Origin: an uncultured Bacteroidota bacterium
GTDB taxonomy: Bacteria > Bacteroidota > Bacteroidia > 2-12-FULL-35-15
DNA: 63,966 nt
Direction of reading: 5' to 3'
Assembly (NCBI GenBank): GCA_903926385.1
Contig: CAIYIS010000062.1
Span: forward strand, 1 to 63,966
Position 1 is the stretch's first letter. Each line of letters opens with the position of its first letter. This document shows, one piece after another, positions 7,604 through 16,341 of this stretch. Position numbers and translations under genes: made by a program. The notes beneath the pieces were generated by a model. That model did not search any database and was not told where the DNA came from. It saw only the letters and a list, made by a program, of their open reading frames with translations.

Positions 7604-9010
7604 TTAATCAGCACTCAGCCCGAGTTCTTTGGCTTTATTCAGCATAAATTCGTAAGCCTGCTGGTAATCGTTGGCAATAATTCCGTCAAGAATAGCTTCG
7701 CGAATGGCATTTTTGAGTACACCCACTTCTCTGCTTGCAGGAATGTTAAATGTTTTCATGATGTCTTCGCCAGAGATAGGAGGTTGCCAGTTTCTGATAT
7801 TATCTTTTGCTTCCACCTCTTTTAGTTTCTCTCTTACCAGCTCAAAATTCTTAAGGTATTTCTCCACTTTGTATTCGTTTTTGGAGGTAATATCGGCTTC
7901 GCAAAGTTTCATGAGGTCGTCTACATCGTCCCCTGCTTCAAATAGCAATCTCCGGATGGCGCTGTCGGTTACTTCGCTTTTGGCAAGCACTATGGGGCGC
8001 AGGTGCAGGCGAACCAGTTTCTCTACGTATTTCATCTTTTCGTTAAGCGGAAGTTTTAGTTCAGCAAAAATTTTACTTACCATTCTTGCTCCTCTTTCTT
8101 CATGCCCGTGAAAAGTCCACCCGTGTTCCTTTTCGAAACGTTTGGTTTGAGGTTTAGCTATGTCGTGCAGTATGGCAGCCCATCTCAGCCATAAATCGTC
8201 AGTAGTTCGACAAATGTTGTCGAGTACTTCGAGGGTGTGATAAAAATTATCTTTATGTCCTTTTCCGTTTATCTTTTCTACCCCCTGCAGCAACACCATT
8301 TGAGGAAAAATATAATGCAACAGTCCTGTATCGAATAAGAGTTTGAAACCTATGGAAGGCTTTTTTGCCAAAATAATTTTGTTCAGCTCATCAGCTATTC
8401 GCTCTTTCGAAATAATTTTAATTCTTTCTTTATTCCGATTGATACTCTCCAGCGATTCGTCAACTATTACATAATCCAGTTGGGTTGCAAACCGAATGGC
8501 ACGCATCATGCGCAAGGGGTCGTCACTATAGGTTATATCGGGGTCGAGGGGAGTACGAATTATCTGGTCTTCCATGTCCTTATATCCTCCAAAGGGGTCG
8601 AGGAGCTCCCCGAATTTATCGGAATTCAGCCCTATGGCCAGTGCATTAATAGTAAAATCTCTTCTGTTCTGGTCGTCTTCGAGGGTTCCGTTTTCTACAA
8701 TTGGTTTGCGGCTTTCTTGTCTGTACGATTCTTTGCGGGCACCAACAAATTCAATATCCATATCTCCATAAACAATCTGTGCTGTCCCGAAGTTTTTAAA
8801 TACTGCCACATGATATCCATCGCCTAAACTTTTAGCTACTCTCTGAGCCAGTTCTATTCCACTACCAATAGCTACCACATCTATATCTTTACACTCTCGA
8901 TGCAAAATCATATCTCTAACCCAGCCACCTATTACATAAGCGTCCACACCCATTTCGTCAGCACATTGGCCTATGATTTTAAATACAGGTTCTTTTAATT
9001 TCGTTTTCAT
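7604..9010 (-). CDS. cca: CCA tRNA nucleotidyltransferase with HD domain
   Basis: This enzyme adds or repairs the 3' CCA end of tRNAs. The nucleotidyltransferase head shows GGWVRD and the metal-binding KDIDVV near residues 30-45, then [12 protein letters not shown] and [15 protein letters not shown], all class II signatures. An HD domain follows in the middle ([11 protein letters not shown], with HGHEERG), as in many bacterial enzymes, giving possible phosphohydrolase activity. I chose the ATG at 9010 rather than the TTG at 9019. A perfect TATCTTTG box ends six bases before this ATG, so the TTG would not be transcribed. Confidence 0.93.
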   Translation of the reverse strand: MKTKLKEPVFKIIGQCADEMGVDAYVIGGWVRDMILHRECKDIDVVAIGSGIELAQRVAKSLGDGYHVAVFKNFGTAQIVYGDMDIEFVGARKESYRQESRKPIVENGTLEDDQNRRDFTINALAIGLNSDKFGELLDPFGGYKDMEDQIIRTPLDPDITYSDDPLRMMRAIRFATQLDYVIVDESLESINRNKERIKIISKERIADELNKIILAKKPSIGFKLLFDTGLLHYIFPQMVLLQGVEKINGKGHKDNFYHTLEVLDNICRTTDDLWLRWAAILHDIAKPQTKRFEKEHGWTFHGHEERGARMVSKIFAELKLPLNEKMKYVEKLVRLHLRPIVLAKSEVTDSAIRRLLFEAGDDVDDLMKLCEADITSKNEYKVEKYLKNFELVREKLKEVEAKDNIRNWQPPISGEDIMKTFNIPASREVGVLKNAIREAILDGIIANDYQQAYEFMLNKAKELGLSAD

Positions 9011-9016
9011 TGCGGG

Positions 9017-9024
9017 CAAAGATA
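9017..9024 (-). promoter_or_regulatory. -7 box TATCTTTG, near-leaderless cca promoter
   Basis: TATCTTTG matches the consensus exactly, and six bases (CCCGCA) separate it from the cca ATG. The transcript should have almost no leader. The box overlaps the alternative TTG codon, which decides the start. Confidence 0.65.
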
Positions 9025-9070
9025 ATTCTATTACGCTTTAGTTTTTGGACTAATCCGTGTGGATGAGGTA

Positions 9071-9102
9071 AAAAAAAATCCCGAGTGATTCGGGATTTTT
9101 TT
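9071..9102 (-). terminator. Intrinsic terminator of the 9.1-11.0 kb operon
   Basis: An AATCCCGA/TCGGGATT stem with loop GTGAT is flanked by A and T runs. It lies between the stop of the 9122 gene and the cca promoter on the same strand, so it insulates the two units. Confidence 0.85.
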
Positions 9103-9121
9103 ATTTGGTTTAGTATTGTAT

Positions 9122-9604
9122 TTATTCCTGAGGTTCGGTGTATCCTACCATTAATACCACACAACCTTTTTTTACTTTACCGTCTTTAGAAACCGGAATT
9201 TCGTATTCTATAAAGTAATTTCCCGATTTTTGAGGTTCGAACGACCAGAAATCGCTGTCTATTCCATTCGAGCTATCCCATAATTTATGACGGTTGTTTT
9301 TTATTTTATTGCTTTTGTCGTAAATATTCATGGTTACTGCTTCGTCAAAACCGGAAGAACAAAATACCAGTTTATATTTCTGTCCCTGAAACGCAGTAAA
9401 TTGAACTTCTACTTCTTTTGGTTTATTGTCAAATGTAAATTCATTAATGGCATAACTGTCATATTTGAAAGGCTTTTTGATGTTAGCTTTACATCCTCCA
9501 ACAATATGTTTCGCTTTACATGCTTGAGCCATACCAATAGTATTGGAAAGAAAGAAAAGGCTGCATGACAATGCCAGTGATACAATTCGTATTGTTTTTT
9601 TCAT
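9122..9604 (-). CDS. Secreted orphan protein, GCVVxMVGY family (paralogue 1)
   Basis: This is a 160-residue exported protein with a signal peptide over residues 1-27 (core SLALSCSLFFLSNTIGMAQA). The mature part is beta-rich and contains VQFTAFQGQKYKLVFCSSGF, then IYDKSNK, and ends KGCVVLMVGYTEPQE. Three or four cysteines could form disulfides. The neighbouring 9611 gene encodes a clear paralogue with the same layout (F.GekYr.vF, VYTKSKD and GCVVFMVGY). It is last of a three-gene operon, six bases after the previous gene. The family is not one I can name; the fold may be a jelly-roll-like carbohydrate or peptidase C-terminal type domain, but this is a guess. Confidence 0.8.
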   Translation of the reverse strand: MKKTIRIVSLALSCSLFFLSNTIGMAQACKAKHIVGGCKANIKKPFKYDSYAINEFTFDNKPKEVEVQFTAFQGQKYKLVFCSSGFDEAVTMNIYDKSNKIKNNRHKLWDSSNGIDSDFWSFEPQKSGNYFIEYEIPVSKDGKVKKGCVVLMVGYTEPQE

Positions 9605-9610
9605 ATAATT

Positions 9611-10075
9611 TTATTTATAACCAACCATAAATACTACACAACCTGACAATTTCGGATTAGATGCATATGTAGGCACATCGTAATCTACATACATATTACG
9701 AACGTGAGGTGCATCAAAAACATAAACCTTTGTTCCTTCGGCTTCATTTTTTGTAGTATAAATTGCTTCGCGCTTCTTAGAGTCTTTGCTTTTAGTATAA
9801 ACCGAAATAACAATTCCTTTAGGAAGATATGAAGTATTAAAAATCATTCGGTATTTCTCTCCAATAAATACAGGAACTTCAATTTCTAATTTCTGATCAT
9901 GATCCAGATAATTGATTTTTGAATATTTCTGACTATCGTATTTAAAATCGTCCAGTTTCTTTTTGCAATTTTCGGTTAACGCTCGTTTGTCGCAACCGTC
10001 CATTAATTGCACTGTAGTAAATCCCGCAGAAATTACGGTCACTGCAATTAAACTAAGTAAAACTATTTTTTTCAT
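9611..10075 (-). CDS. Secreted orphan protein, GCVVxMVGY family (paralogue 2)
   Basis: The 154-residue protein has an N-terminal signal peptide or anchor (VLLSLIAVTVISAGF) and a beta-rich mature region. It shares with the 9122 product the spacing of an early Cys pair region, FKYDSQKY versus FKYDSYAI, FIGEKYRMIFNTS versus FQGQKYKLVFCSS, and the C-terminal GCVVFMVGY. The two evidently arose by duplication. It sits between its paralogue and a lipoprotein gene in one operon. Function unknown; probably periplasmic or surface. Confidence 0.8.
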   Translation of the reverse strand: MKKIVLLSLIAVTVISAGFTTVQLMDGCDKRALTENCKKKLDDFKYDSQKYSKINYLDHDQKLEIEVPVFIGEKYRMIFNTSYLPKGIVISVYTKSKDSKKREAIYTTKNEAEGTKVYVFDAPHVRNMYVDYDVPTYASNPKLSGCVVFMVGYK

Positions 10076-10102
10076 AATTATAAATTTGAATAATTGTTTT
10101 TA

Positions 10103-10987
10103 TTACAAACCATTAATGAATTTTGCTCGTAGTTCGTCTATTTTCTTTGTTAATGTAACAACTTCTTCATCTGTAAAACTCATTGGTTTGTCGCTGTTAG
10201 CTGCATCCGGATTGTTTTTGATGGAAGGAAGATCGTCATAAATATCTTTTACAGATTTCATATCAGCAACTAAAGTACTGATAGCAGCATCTTTTTTCTC
10301 AACTGCTTTCAATGCGTTGATAATGCTTCCCAAAATATTCATTTGTTCAGCAAGTTTTGCATTTAGTTTCTTTTCTTTTCCTTTTTCGTACACCTTAGAA
10401 CCAATGTACATACTTTCAGTCCAAGCACCAGCAAAAACGATAGAAGTTATTTGTTGTTGATCGTTTTCGTCAAGATACATATCTGTTACCATTTGCAATT
10501 CAGCAATGATGTAGGCTAATGAATCTTCGTTACCTAAATTCTTTTCAAAACGTTTAGAAAGGTTCGACTCGTCAAAAACAGAACCCATGCCTAAGTTATC
10601 AGCTAAAGAGCGGCAAAGTTTCATAAAACGCATTGCTTCCTGGCTTTGTTTGTTCAAAACGCAATACGATAAATCTGCGCTATAAACCCCAAGGTTGATT
10701 GACTTGTTAAGATTGGTTGTATACTTTGCAGGGTCTTTTACCGGACTGGTTAAACCATCTTTAAAGCTTAAACCTGACTTTTTAAAGATAGACGCAATCT
10801 GCAATGGAGAAGGCAAAGAATAAGAGGTTTGAGGAACCTCGTTTGCTGATGTTGTGTCTTTAACTACTGCTGCAGGTGTTGAAGCATCAGTTTTAGGAGC
10901 TTCACCATGACCGCAGCTTGCAAAGAACAACGCTGAAGCTATGAGTAATGAAGTATTTACGATCAATAAATTTTTCTTTGAAAACAT
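10103..10987 (-). CDS. Lipoprotein of unknown function, first gene of operon
   Basis: This is a 294-residue lipoprotein. The lipobox is ALFFASCGHG with Cys at about residue 25, followed by a low-complexity acidic, Thr- and Pro-rich linker (EAPKTDASTP). No Lys-Asp/Asp-rich export signal directly follows the Cys. The mature domain is alpha-helical, with NLGVYSADLSYCVLNKQ and TDMYLDENDQQQITSIVFAGAWTESMYIGSKVYE. This resembles unnamed helical lipoproteins that are frequent in Bacteroidota. The two downstream secreted paralogues follow after 28 bases, suggesting a joint envelope role. Confidence 0.8.
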   Translation of the reverse strand: MFSKKNLLIVNTSLLIASALFFASCGHGEAPKTDASTPAAVVKDTTSANEVPQTSYSLPSPLQIASIFKKSGLSFKDGLTSPVKDPAKYTTNLNKSINLGVYSADLSYCVLNKQSQEAMRFMKLCRSLADNLGMGSVFDESNLSKRFEKNLGNEDSLAYIIAELQMVTDMYLDENDQQQITSIVFAGAWTESMYIGSKVYEKGKEKKLNAKLAEQMNILGSIINALKAVEKKDAAISTLVADMKSVKDIYDDLPSIKNNPDAANSDKPMSFTDEEVVTLTKKIDELRAKFINGL

Positions 10988-11090
10988 ATTTTTGTGTTTA
11001 AAAGTGATTTATAATAATAATGTTAAAAATTAATTGCGCTAAACTACAAAAAAATAATTACTCCGCAATGCGACTTCAGTTAGTTTTATT

Positions 11091-12362
11091 CTAATTCTTA
11101 TTAATATTCCATTGTTTGTTATTTATTATTCCCATAACTTTCCCTGTGAATTTAGTGTTGAGAAAAGGGGTGTTAGTCGACTTGGAAGAAATATGTGTCT
11201 TGGTAAAAGTCCAATCTGCTTTTGGATTGAAGAGGGTAAGATTAGCTTGTGCTCCTTCTGTAATCTTAACTTCTTTTAGTTTTAATATTTCTCTCGGGCG
11301 AGCGGTTATTGCCTCTATTAGTCTTTCCAGTTTTATTTTTCCTTTATTGGTATTCATCAAGCCGAAAAAGGTTTCGAGGCCTATCATGCCGTTAGAAGCA
11401 TTGTCAAACTCTACATCTTTTGATTCGATATCCTGAGGTCGGTGGTCGGAAGTAATGCAATCGATGGTGGCATCGGCAACACCTTTTTGAAGAGCGTCTA
11501 TGTCGGCTTTGGTGCGGAGAGGAGGATTTAACTTATAATTGCTGTCGAAGCCCATTAAAAGAGAATCGTCTAAAACCAAATTGTAGGCATTTACAGAAGC
11601 TGTTATTTTAAGTCCTTTTGCTTTGGCTTGTTTTACCAATTCAACAGACTTTTGAGTAGAGATGTTGGACAAATGAATGGAAGCATTAGTGTATTCTGCC
11701 AAAAAGATGTTTCTGTTTACCATTATTTCTTCGGCTAAAGCCGGAATTCCTTTTAATCCAAGTTTGGTAGAAATGATGCCTTCGTTCATTTTACCATCAT
11801 TAGAAATGGCTTTTTCATCGCAATGCGTCATGATTAATCCATCAAAATTCTGAGCATATAATAAGGCACGCATAATTAATCCGGCATTGGCTCCCGATTT
11901 TTTATCATCCGAAAAGGCTACTGCACCGGCTTGCTGCATATCATACATCTCAGAAAGGTCGTGGCCCTCTTGCTTGAAAGATAAAGTACCAACCGGATAA
12001 ACATCTACAATGGCACCTGCTGTTTTATTCTTTATATATTGTACTTCCGATTTGGAATGAATGGGAGGATTGGTAGAAGGCATAACTGCAACCCCGGTAA
12101 ATCCTCCGGCTTTAGCCGCATTTATTCCCGATTCTAAATCTTCTTTATGTTCAAATCCGGGGTCGCAAAAGTTAACTTGCATATCTAACCAACCTGCCGA
12201 AACATGAAGATTATCGGATTCTATAACTTTTACATTTTTTTCGGGAAGTATTTTAGATTTGATGGAAGTGATTATCCCATTTTCAATAAGAATATCCATT
12301 GTTTTTCCATTGAAGGGAGATGCGGAATCAACGATTTGAGCAGATTTGATTAAAATGTTCAT
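11091..12362 (-). CDS. Dihydroorotase-like amidohydrolase, metal ligands missing
   Basis: The 423-residue chain aligns by eye with the dihydroorotase (multifunctional-complex type) family throughout, for example VMPSTNPPIHSKSEV, LIMTHCDEKAI and LNPPLRTKADIDAL. However, the canonical DxHxH metal motif reads DMQVN (residues 60-64). The later HxxH-like site reads IHLSN, and the DHxPH motif reads DHRPQD. At least three metal-binding histidines are therefore replaced. Known inactive PyrC homologues (PyrC' of Pseudomonas) stabilise aspartate carbamoyltransferase, so a structural role is plausible. It stands alone between the orphan operon and the BatA gene. I avoid the symbol pyrC because activity is doubtful. 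Confidence 0.85.
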   Translation of the reverse strand: MNILIKSAQIVDSASPFNGKTMDILIENGIITSIKSKILPEKNVKVIESDNLHVSAGWLDMQVNFCDPGFEHKEDLESGINAAKAGGFTGVAVMPSTNPPIHSKSEVQYIKNKTAGAIVDVYPVGTLSFKQEGHDLSEMYDMQQAGAVAFSDDKKSGANAGLIMRALLYAQNFDGLIMTHCDEKAISNDGKMNEGIISTKLGLKGIPALAEEIMVNRNIFLAEYTNASIHLSNISTQKSVELVKQAKAKGLKITASVNAYNLVLDDSLLMGFDSNYKLNPPLRTKADIDALQKGVADATIDCITSDHRPQDIESKDVEFDNASNGMIGLETFFGLMNTNKGKIKLERLIEAITARPREILKLKEVKITEGAQANLTLFNPKADWTFTKTHISSKSTNTPFLNTKFTGKVMGIINNKQWNINKN

Positions 12363-12484
12363 TCTATTAGTTTTTATGTTTATTAGTTCATTTGTTCACC
12401 GGTTGGTTAGTTCAATAGCTTGTTAAAACGCGCTTGTTCTGTTTTTATAATTCACAATCTATAATTCATAATTTATAATTCCTG

Positions 12485-14545
12485 TTAGCCTTTCATAAAT
12501 CGTAAGAGCGCTATTTCGACAGCGAGGAAAAGCAAGACCATAATGATGCAAAGTTTCCAAAGCTTTTTGCCCTGATCGGTTTCGGTTAAGGTTTGTGTTA
12601 AACTTTTGGCCGATGTTTCTATTACTTGTATGTTCTGTATGTTTTTGTCGGAGATTTGTTTTTTCAATTCGTCAGCGTTGTAACAAGTAAGGTCGGATTC
12701 TTTGCGATTAAAATTAAAAGAAAGGCCGGTTACCAGGTCTTTGTCGGCATACAACAGATAATTGCCGGCATCGGTTATTTGATTATGAATAAAGATTTCG
12801 GTTTTCGAATCTTGAACTTTATGCTCGGGGATAACATCAAAAGTGGAGTTGACACCTTTTATATGAAACACACTTTCGCCTGTAAGCACATTGGCCGACT
12901 CGATGGAAGAATTGCTACCAATGGTATAAAACAAAGGAGATGAACTCTGGCTAAACATTCCTATTTTATATAAAGTAGGAACAAAGACAGAATGCTTGGC
13001 AAAGTTGGAGAAATCGGCACCGAGCGATACGGCAGAAGTATAGAGCTTGCCTTTGCCTACATCGTATTTGCATAAAAAATTATCTCCGTTTTGCATTTTT
13101 AATAAATATTCTTCGTTGCTCTGAACAGCTTTTGAAAGCACAAAATGCGAATTTACTTTAGGCAAATCGAGATTGGTGGCAGTAAAGGTTTTTTTGTCGA
13201 ATACATCTTTATAAATGGGATTATCGAGATTGATTTTGTCGATGCGGGTATTGGCGGTGTCGAGCTTTTCGAAATAATTTGCTTTAACGGAAACAAAAAA
13301 GTCTTTATACGAAGGCATGTCGGCTTGAGCATTTGGGAAAACCACCACACTGCCGCCTGCTACCATAAAGCGATTGAGCTCCTGAGCCAGTCCGGAAGAA
13401 ATGGATTTAAGTTCGTTCAGAATAATAAGTTTGTTTTGTGATAGCTGAGAATAATCTAACTTGTTTTCCCAGCTATTTTTCAAAATAAAAAGAGAATCGG
13501 CTCCAAATAGCTTATTAATATAAGGACTTTCTGAATTGGCCAGGGAGCTATTGATGCACAATACAGGAATGTTTTTGGCTACTGTGAAGGTAAAGTAGAA
13601 TTTATCGTCAAACGTAACCGGAAAATCGTTGAGCTCCACCCTGCATTGCTGCAAGCCCGACTCTTTAGAAGCAAACGAAAGCACTACTTCGGTTTCGGCA
13701 TTCTTATCTACAGTATAGCTTGCGGGTGTTTTTTGAATGTTATTGATAAATAATTTAACCGAATTGTTTTCGATGGCTTTGTCGGAAACATTTTTAATTC
13801 GAATGTGGAGCTTTTCGGCTTGGTTGAGCTGACGAACGGGTGTTTCGAACCAGCAGGTGTCGATGTAAATATTGTTTTTTTCGGTGGCGGTGAGGGGAAC
13901 AAAATGAATGCTCACATTGGTATCGTTCTTTATATTATCAATGTTGACAAGGCTTTTCTGAAAGTCGGAGATGATATAAGATGCTTTGCTACGGGTGTTG
14001 GCTTGTTGCAAAACATCCATTTGACGGGAAATAATTTCGGACAGACTGCGTGTGGAAGGGCTTATTTTAACCTCATCGAGCAATTCGGCAAACTCTTCTT
14101 TGTTAACCAGGCGCTGGTGTTTGCCTTCAAAATCGTTGGTAAGCAATTGTATTTTGTCGGTAGGTTTGTAGGCAGCTATAATTTCTAATGCGCGTTTCTT
14201 AGCTTCGCCAAGCAGAGTGCCGCTTTTGTTAACGGCATCCATACTAAACGAGTTGTCGATAAAAATGCTGATGGTTTTGTCGCCTACTGTGGTTTTTTTG
14301 TTTTCGGAAGGTATGTAGGGCTGAGCAAAGGCAAATACCAGAAAGCAAATGGCCAGAATGCGGGCCAGCAAAACAAGCAGGTTTTTGAGTTTGGATTTGG
14401 CTTTGGTTTCTTCTTTAACTTCTTTTAAAAAACGAACGTTGCTAAAATAAACGGTTTTGAACTTTCGGAAGTTAAATAAATGAATAATGATGGGTATAGC
14501 TACTGCTAAAAGTGCAAAAAGAAATGCTGGATAGGTAAAGTTCAT
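12485..14545 (-). CDS. BatA-domain vWA membrane protein
   Basis: The 686-residue protein begins with the BatA N-terminal double-transmembrane domain (YPAFLFALLAVAIPIIIHLF, then VLLARILAICFLVFAFAQPYI). A von Willebrand A domain follows, with an intact MIDAS start DNSFSMD near residues 93-99. A long beta-rich middle leads to a C-terminal membrane segment (LCIIMVLLFLAVEIALL). Such proteins belong to the Bat/aerotolerance-like systems or stand alone in Bacteroidota; no moxR or other bat genes are adjacent. The ATG at 14545 is chosen over the TTG at 14548 because a TACTTTTG box ends seven bases upstream. Confidence 0.85.
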   Translation of the reverse strand: MNFTYPAFLFALLAVAIPIIIHLFNFRKFKTVYFSNVRFLKEVKEETKAKSKLKNLLVLLARILAICFLVFAFAQPYIPSENKKTTVGDKTISIFIDNSFSMDAVNKSGTLLGEAKKRALEIIAAYKPTDKIQLLTNDFEGKHQRLVNKEEFAELLDEVKISPSTRSLSEIISRQMDVLQQANTRSKASYIISDFQKSLVNIDNIKNDTNVSIHFVPLTATEKNNIYIDTCWFETPVRQLNQAEKLHIRIKNVSDKAIENNSVKLFINNIQKTPASYTVDKNAETEVVLSFASKESGLQQCRVELNDFPVTFDDKFYFTFTVAKNIPVLCINSSLANSESPYINKLFGADSLFILKNSWENKLDYSQLSQNKLIILNELKSISSGLAQELNRFMVAGGSVVVFPNAQADMPSYKDFFVSVKANYFEKLDTANTRIDKINLDNPIYKDVFDKKTFTATNLDLPKVNSHFVLSKAVQSNEEYLLKMQNGDNFLCKYDVGKGKLYTSAVSLGADFSNFAKHSVFVPTLYKIGMFSQSSSPLFYTIGSNSSIESANVLTGESVFHIKGVNSTFDVIPEHKVQDSKTEIFIHNQITDAGNYLLYADKDLVTGLSFNFNRKESDLTCYNADELKKQISDKNIQNIQVIETSAKSLTQTLTETDQGKKLWKLCIIMVLLFLAVEIALLRFMKG

Positions 14546-14552
14546 CAAAGCC

Positions 14553-14560
14553 CAAAAGTA
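14553..14560 (-). promoter_or_regulatory. -7 box TACTTTTG, near-leaderless
   Basis: TACTTTTG lies seven bases before the ATG of the BatA gene on the minus strand, a third case of a -7 box almost touching the start codon. Confidence 0.45.
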
Positions 14561-14926
14561 ATACTTTTTTTGGTTGGTGAGGGGGATTTTAAATTTTAGA
14601 ATTTTGGATTTGTAGATTTTTAAGAATTAATGAGAGGATGTAAGCGACCTATTAAAAACACAAAGTCTTACTAACCCATTTTGTTTTCTTTTGGCCAATT
14701 TCCTATTGGCATATCCTATTACCCATAGGAGTTATATCTTAATAGTAAAATCATTAATGTGAATTTATAAACTCCATTGGAATAATATTTTTAATTGCTT
14801 AAACAAAATCATATTCCTCAATAGCCATACTTTTCATACCTTCCTTTTTTTGAGGAAGAATAAAATAGAAGTTAAAATGTGACTATTCGAAAACAAGAGA
14901 ATTGTACTTTTCGTGGAGCTGCCTGC

Positions 14927-15290
14927 GAGAACTCTCGGGCAAGCTCCACATGTGGTGGAACGAGGTGTGTCAACTCTCGGGACGTTCCACCAATTGGTGA
15001 GATTACGTTGGAGAACTCTTAGGACGTTGCACAAATCGTGGAAGAGACTTAGAGAACTCTTAGGGCGTTCCACCAAATGGTGGGATAACGTTAGAGAACT
15101 CTATGGCAGTCCCACGATTTGTGGAAGAGCCTTAGAGAACTCTCAGGACATTCCACCAATTGGTGAGATAACCTTAGAGAACTCTTAGGACGTTCCACGA
15201 AAGGTGGAATAGTATTAGAGAACTCTCAGGACGTTCCACCAATTGGTGAGATAACCACAGAGAACTCGCACGACATTCCACCTGTCGGAA
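14927..15290. repeat. Array B: about nine units of 41-42 bp with a central dyad
   Basis: The phrase GAGAACTCT recurs with starts of AACTCT at 14930, 14972, 15014, 15055, 15097, 15138, 15180, 15221 and 15263, so spacings are 42, 42, 41, 42, 41, 42, 41 and 42. Each unit carries a dyad near its centre: CCACATGTGG, CACCAATTGGTG, CCACCAAATGGTGG, CCACGATTTGTGG or CCACGAAAGGTGG. The loop changes while the CCAC/GTGG arms persist. The one-base drift excludes coding. The rest of the 14549-15552 spacer shows only an AT-rich phrase near 14590-14625 and, at 15334-15380, a degenerate CTCTCC...GGGGGAG element. Confidence 0.9.
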
Positions 15291-15512
15291 GCATAGCATT
15301 TTGAAACTTGCAGGCTCATAAAACCAATTTTAACCTATCTCCTTAATCCACTCTCCACAATTAAGGGGGAGCAATGTGACAGTTGGGAGTAACGTTTTTT
15401 TAATTTCTCTTGCCTTTTGCCCGTTAGTTGTTCACAATGCCCTTCCCTATTGGCTTTTGCTGCTTTGTTTTTTTTATTTTCGATGAAGTATTTTTTATAT
15501 TAGAGTTATTGC

Positions 15513-15520
15513 TAAATTTG
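15513..15520 (+). promoter_or_regulatory. -7 box TAAATTTG of the etfBA operon
   Basis: TAAATTTG fits TAnnTTTG and lies 32 bases before the etfB ATG, in the correct position to drive etfB, etfA and probably the downstream genes. Confidence 0.55.
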
Positions 15521-15552
15521 CGTTCGCAAAAAAAAACAATAAAATAAAATAT

Positions 15553-16293
15553 ATGAAAATATTAGTCTGTATAAGCAACGTACCCGACACAACAACGAAA
15601 ATTAGTTTTACAAACGACAATACCACTTTTAATGCAGCGGGAGTTCAGTTTGTGATTAATCCATTTGATGAATATTATGCACTGGTGCGGGGGCTGGAAT
15701 TAAAAGAAACGTTGGGCGGAAATGTAACTATTCTGCATGTGGGCGGAGGCGAAAGCGAACCTACTATTCGTAAGGGGTTGGCTATAGGAGCTGATGATGC
15801 GGTAAGAATAGATGGAGAACCAAATGATGCTTTTGCGGTGGCAGAGCAAATAGCTACTTATGCTAAAGACAAGGGTTACGATTTGATAATGGTGGGTAAA
15901 GAAACCATTAATTACAATGGAGCATTGGTAGGGGCTATGATAGCCGAATTGATGAATCTTCCGTTTGTGTCGCTGGCTACTAAACTAGATGTGGCAGGCA
16001 ATGTGGCAACGATAGAACACGATATAGACGGAGGTACGGAGGTGTTGGAATGTAATTTACCACTTGTATTGTCGGCAAACAAAGGTATGGCCGAAGCACG
16101 AATTCCAAACATGAGAGGTATTATGGCTGCTCGTACCAAACCTTTGGTTCAGGTGCCTGCGGCTAATGCTGATAAGTTGACTTCTGTAATATCTTACGAA
16201 CTGGCAAAAGGCAGAACGGAATGTAAATTTGTGGATGCTGCTACTCCTGAAAAGTTAATTGAACTTTTACACTCGGAGGCAAAAGCAATATAA
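15553..16293 (+). CDS. etfB: Electron transfer flavoprotein beta subunit
   Basis: EtfB pairs with EtfA to accept electrons from acyl-CoA dehydrogenases and pass them to the quinone pool. The 246-residue length is normal. The N-terminus ILVCISNVPDTTTKISF and NPFDEYYALVRGLELKE are family features, as is DLIMVGKETINYNGALVGAMIAELMNLPFVS near residue 120. The end RMIMAARTKP-like segment (RGIMAARTKPL) is the EtfB recognition-loop area. It is the first gene of the operon, with a -7 box 32 bases upstream, and etfA follows after a 48-bp AT-rich spacer. Confidence 0.95.
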   Translation: MKILVCISNVPDTTTKISFTNDNTTFNAAGVQFVINPFDEYYALVRGLELKETLGGNVTILHVGGGESEPTIRKGLAIGADDAVRIDGEPNDAFAVAEQIATYAKDKGYDLIMVGKETINYNGALVGAMIAELMNLPFVSLATKLDVAGNVATIEHDIDGGTEVLECNLPLVLSANKGMAEARIPNMRGIMAARTKPLVQVPAANADKLTSVISYELAKGRTECKFVDAATPEKLIELLHSEAKAI

Positions 16294-16295
16294 TT

Positions 16296-16336
16296 TTCAT
16301 TCTAAAAATCTAAAATTCTACAAATCTAAAATTCAA
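16296..16336. repeat. AT-rich dispersed phrase inside the etf operon
   Basis: The spacer between etfB and etfA consists of the phrase TTTCATTCTAAAAATCTAAA and ATTCTACAAATCTAAAATTC. Near-identical phrases occur at about 3790-3830 and, inverted, at about 14585-14630. Here it sits between two cotranscribed genes and immediately precedes the etfA start. Confidence 0.55.
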
Positions 16337-16341
16337 AAAAT

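Noticed and set aside
14927-15290. CRISPR array
   Set aside because: The repeats are contiguous with no unique spacers and no cas genes are present; the same holds for the other arrays.
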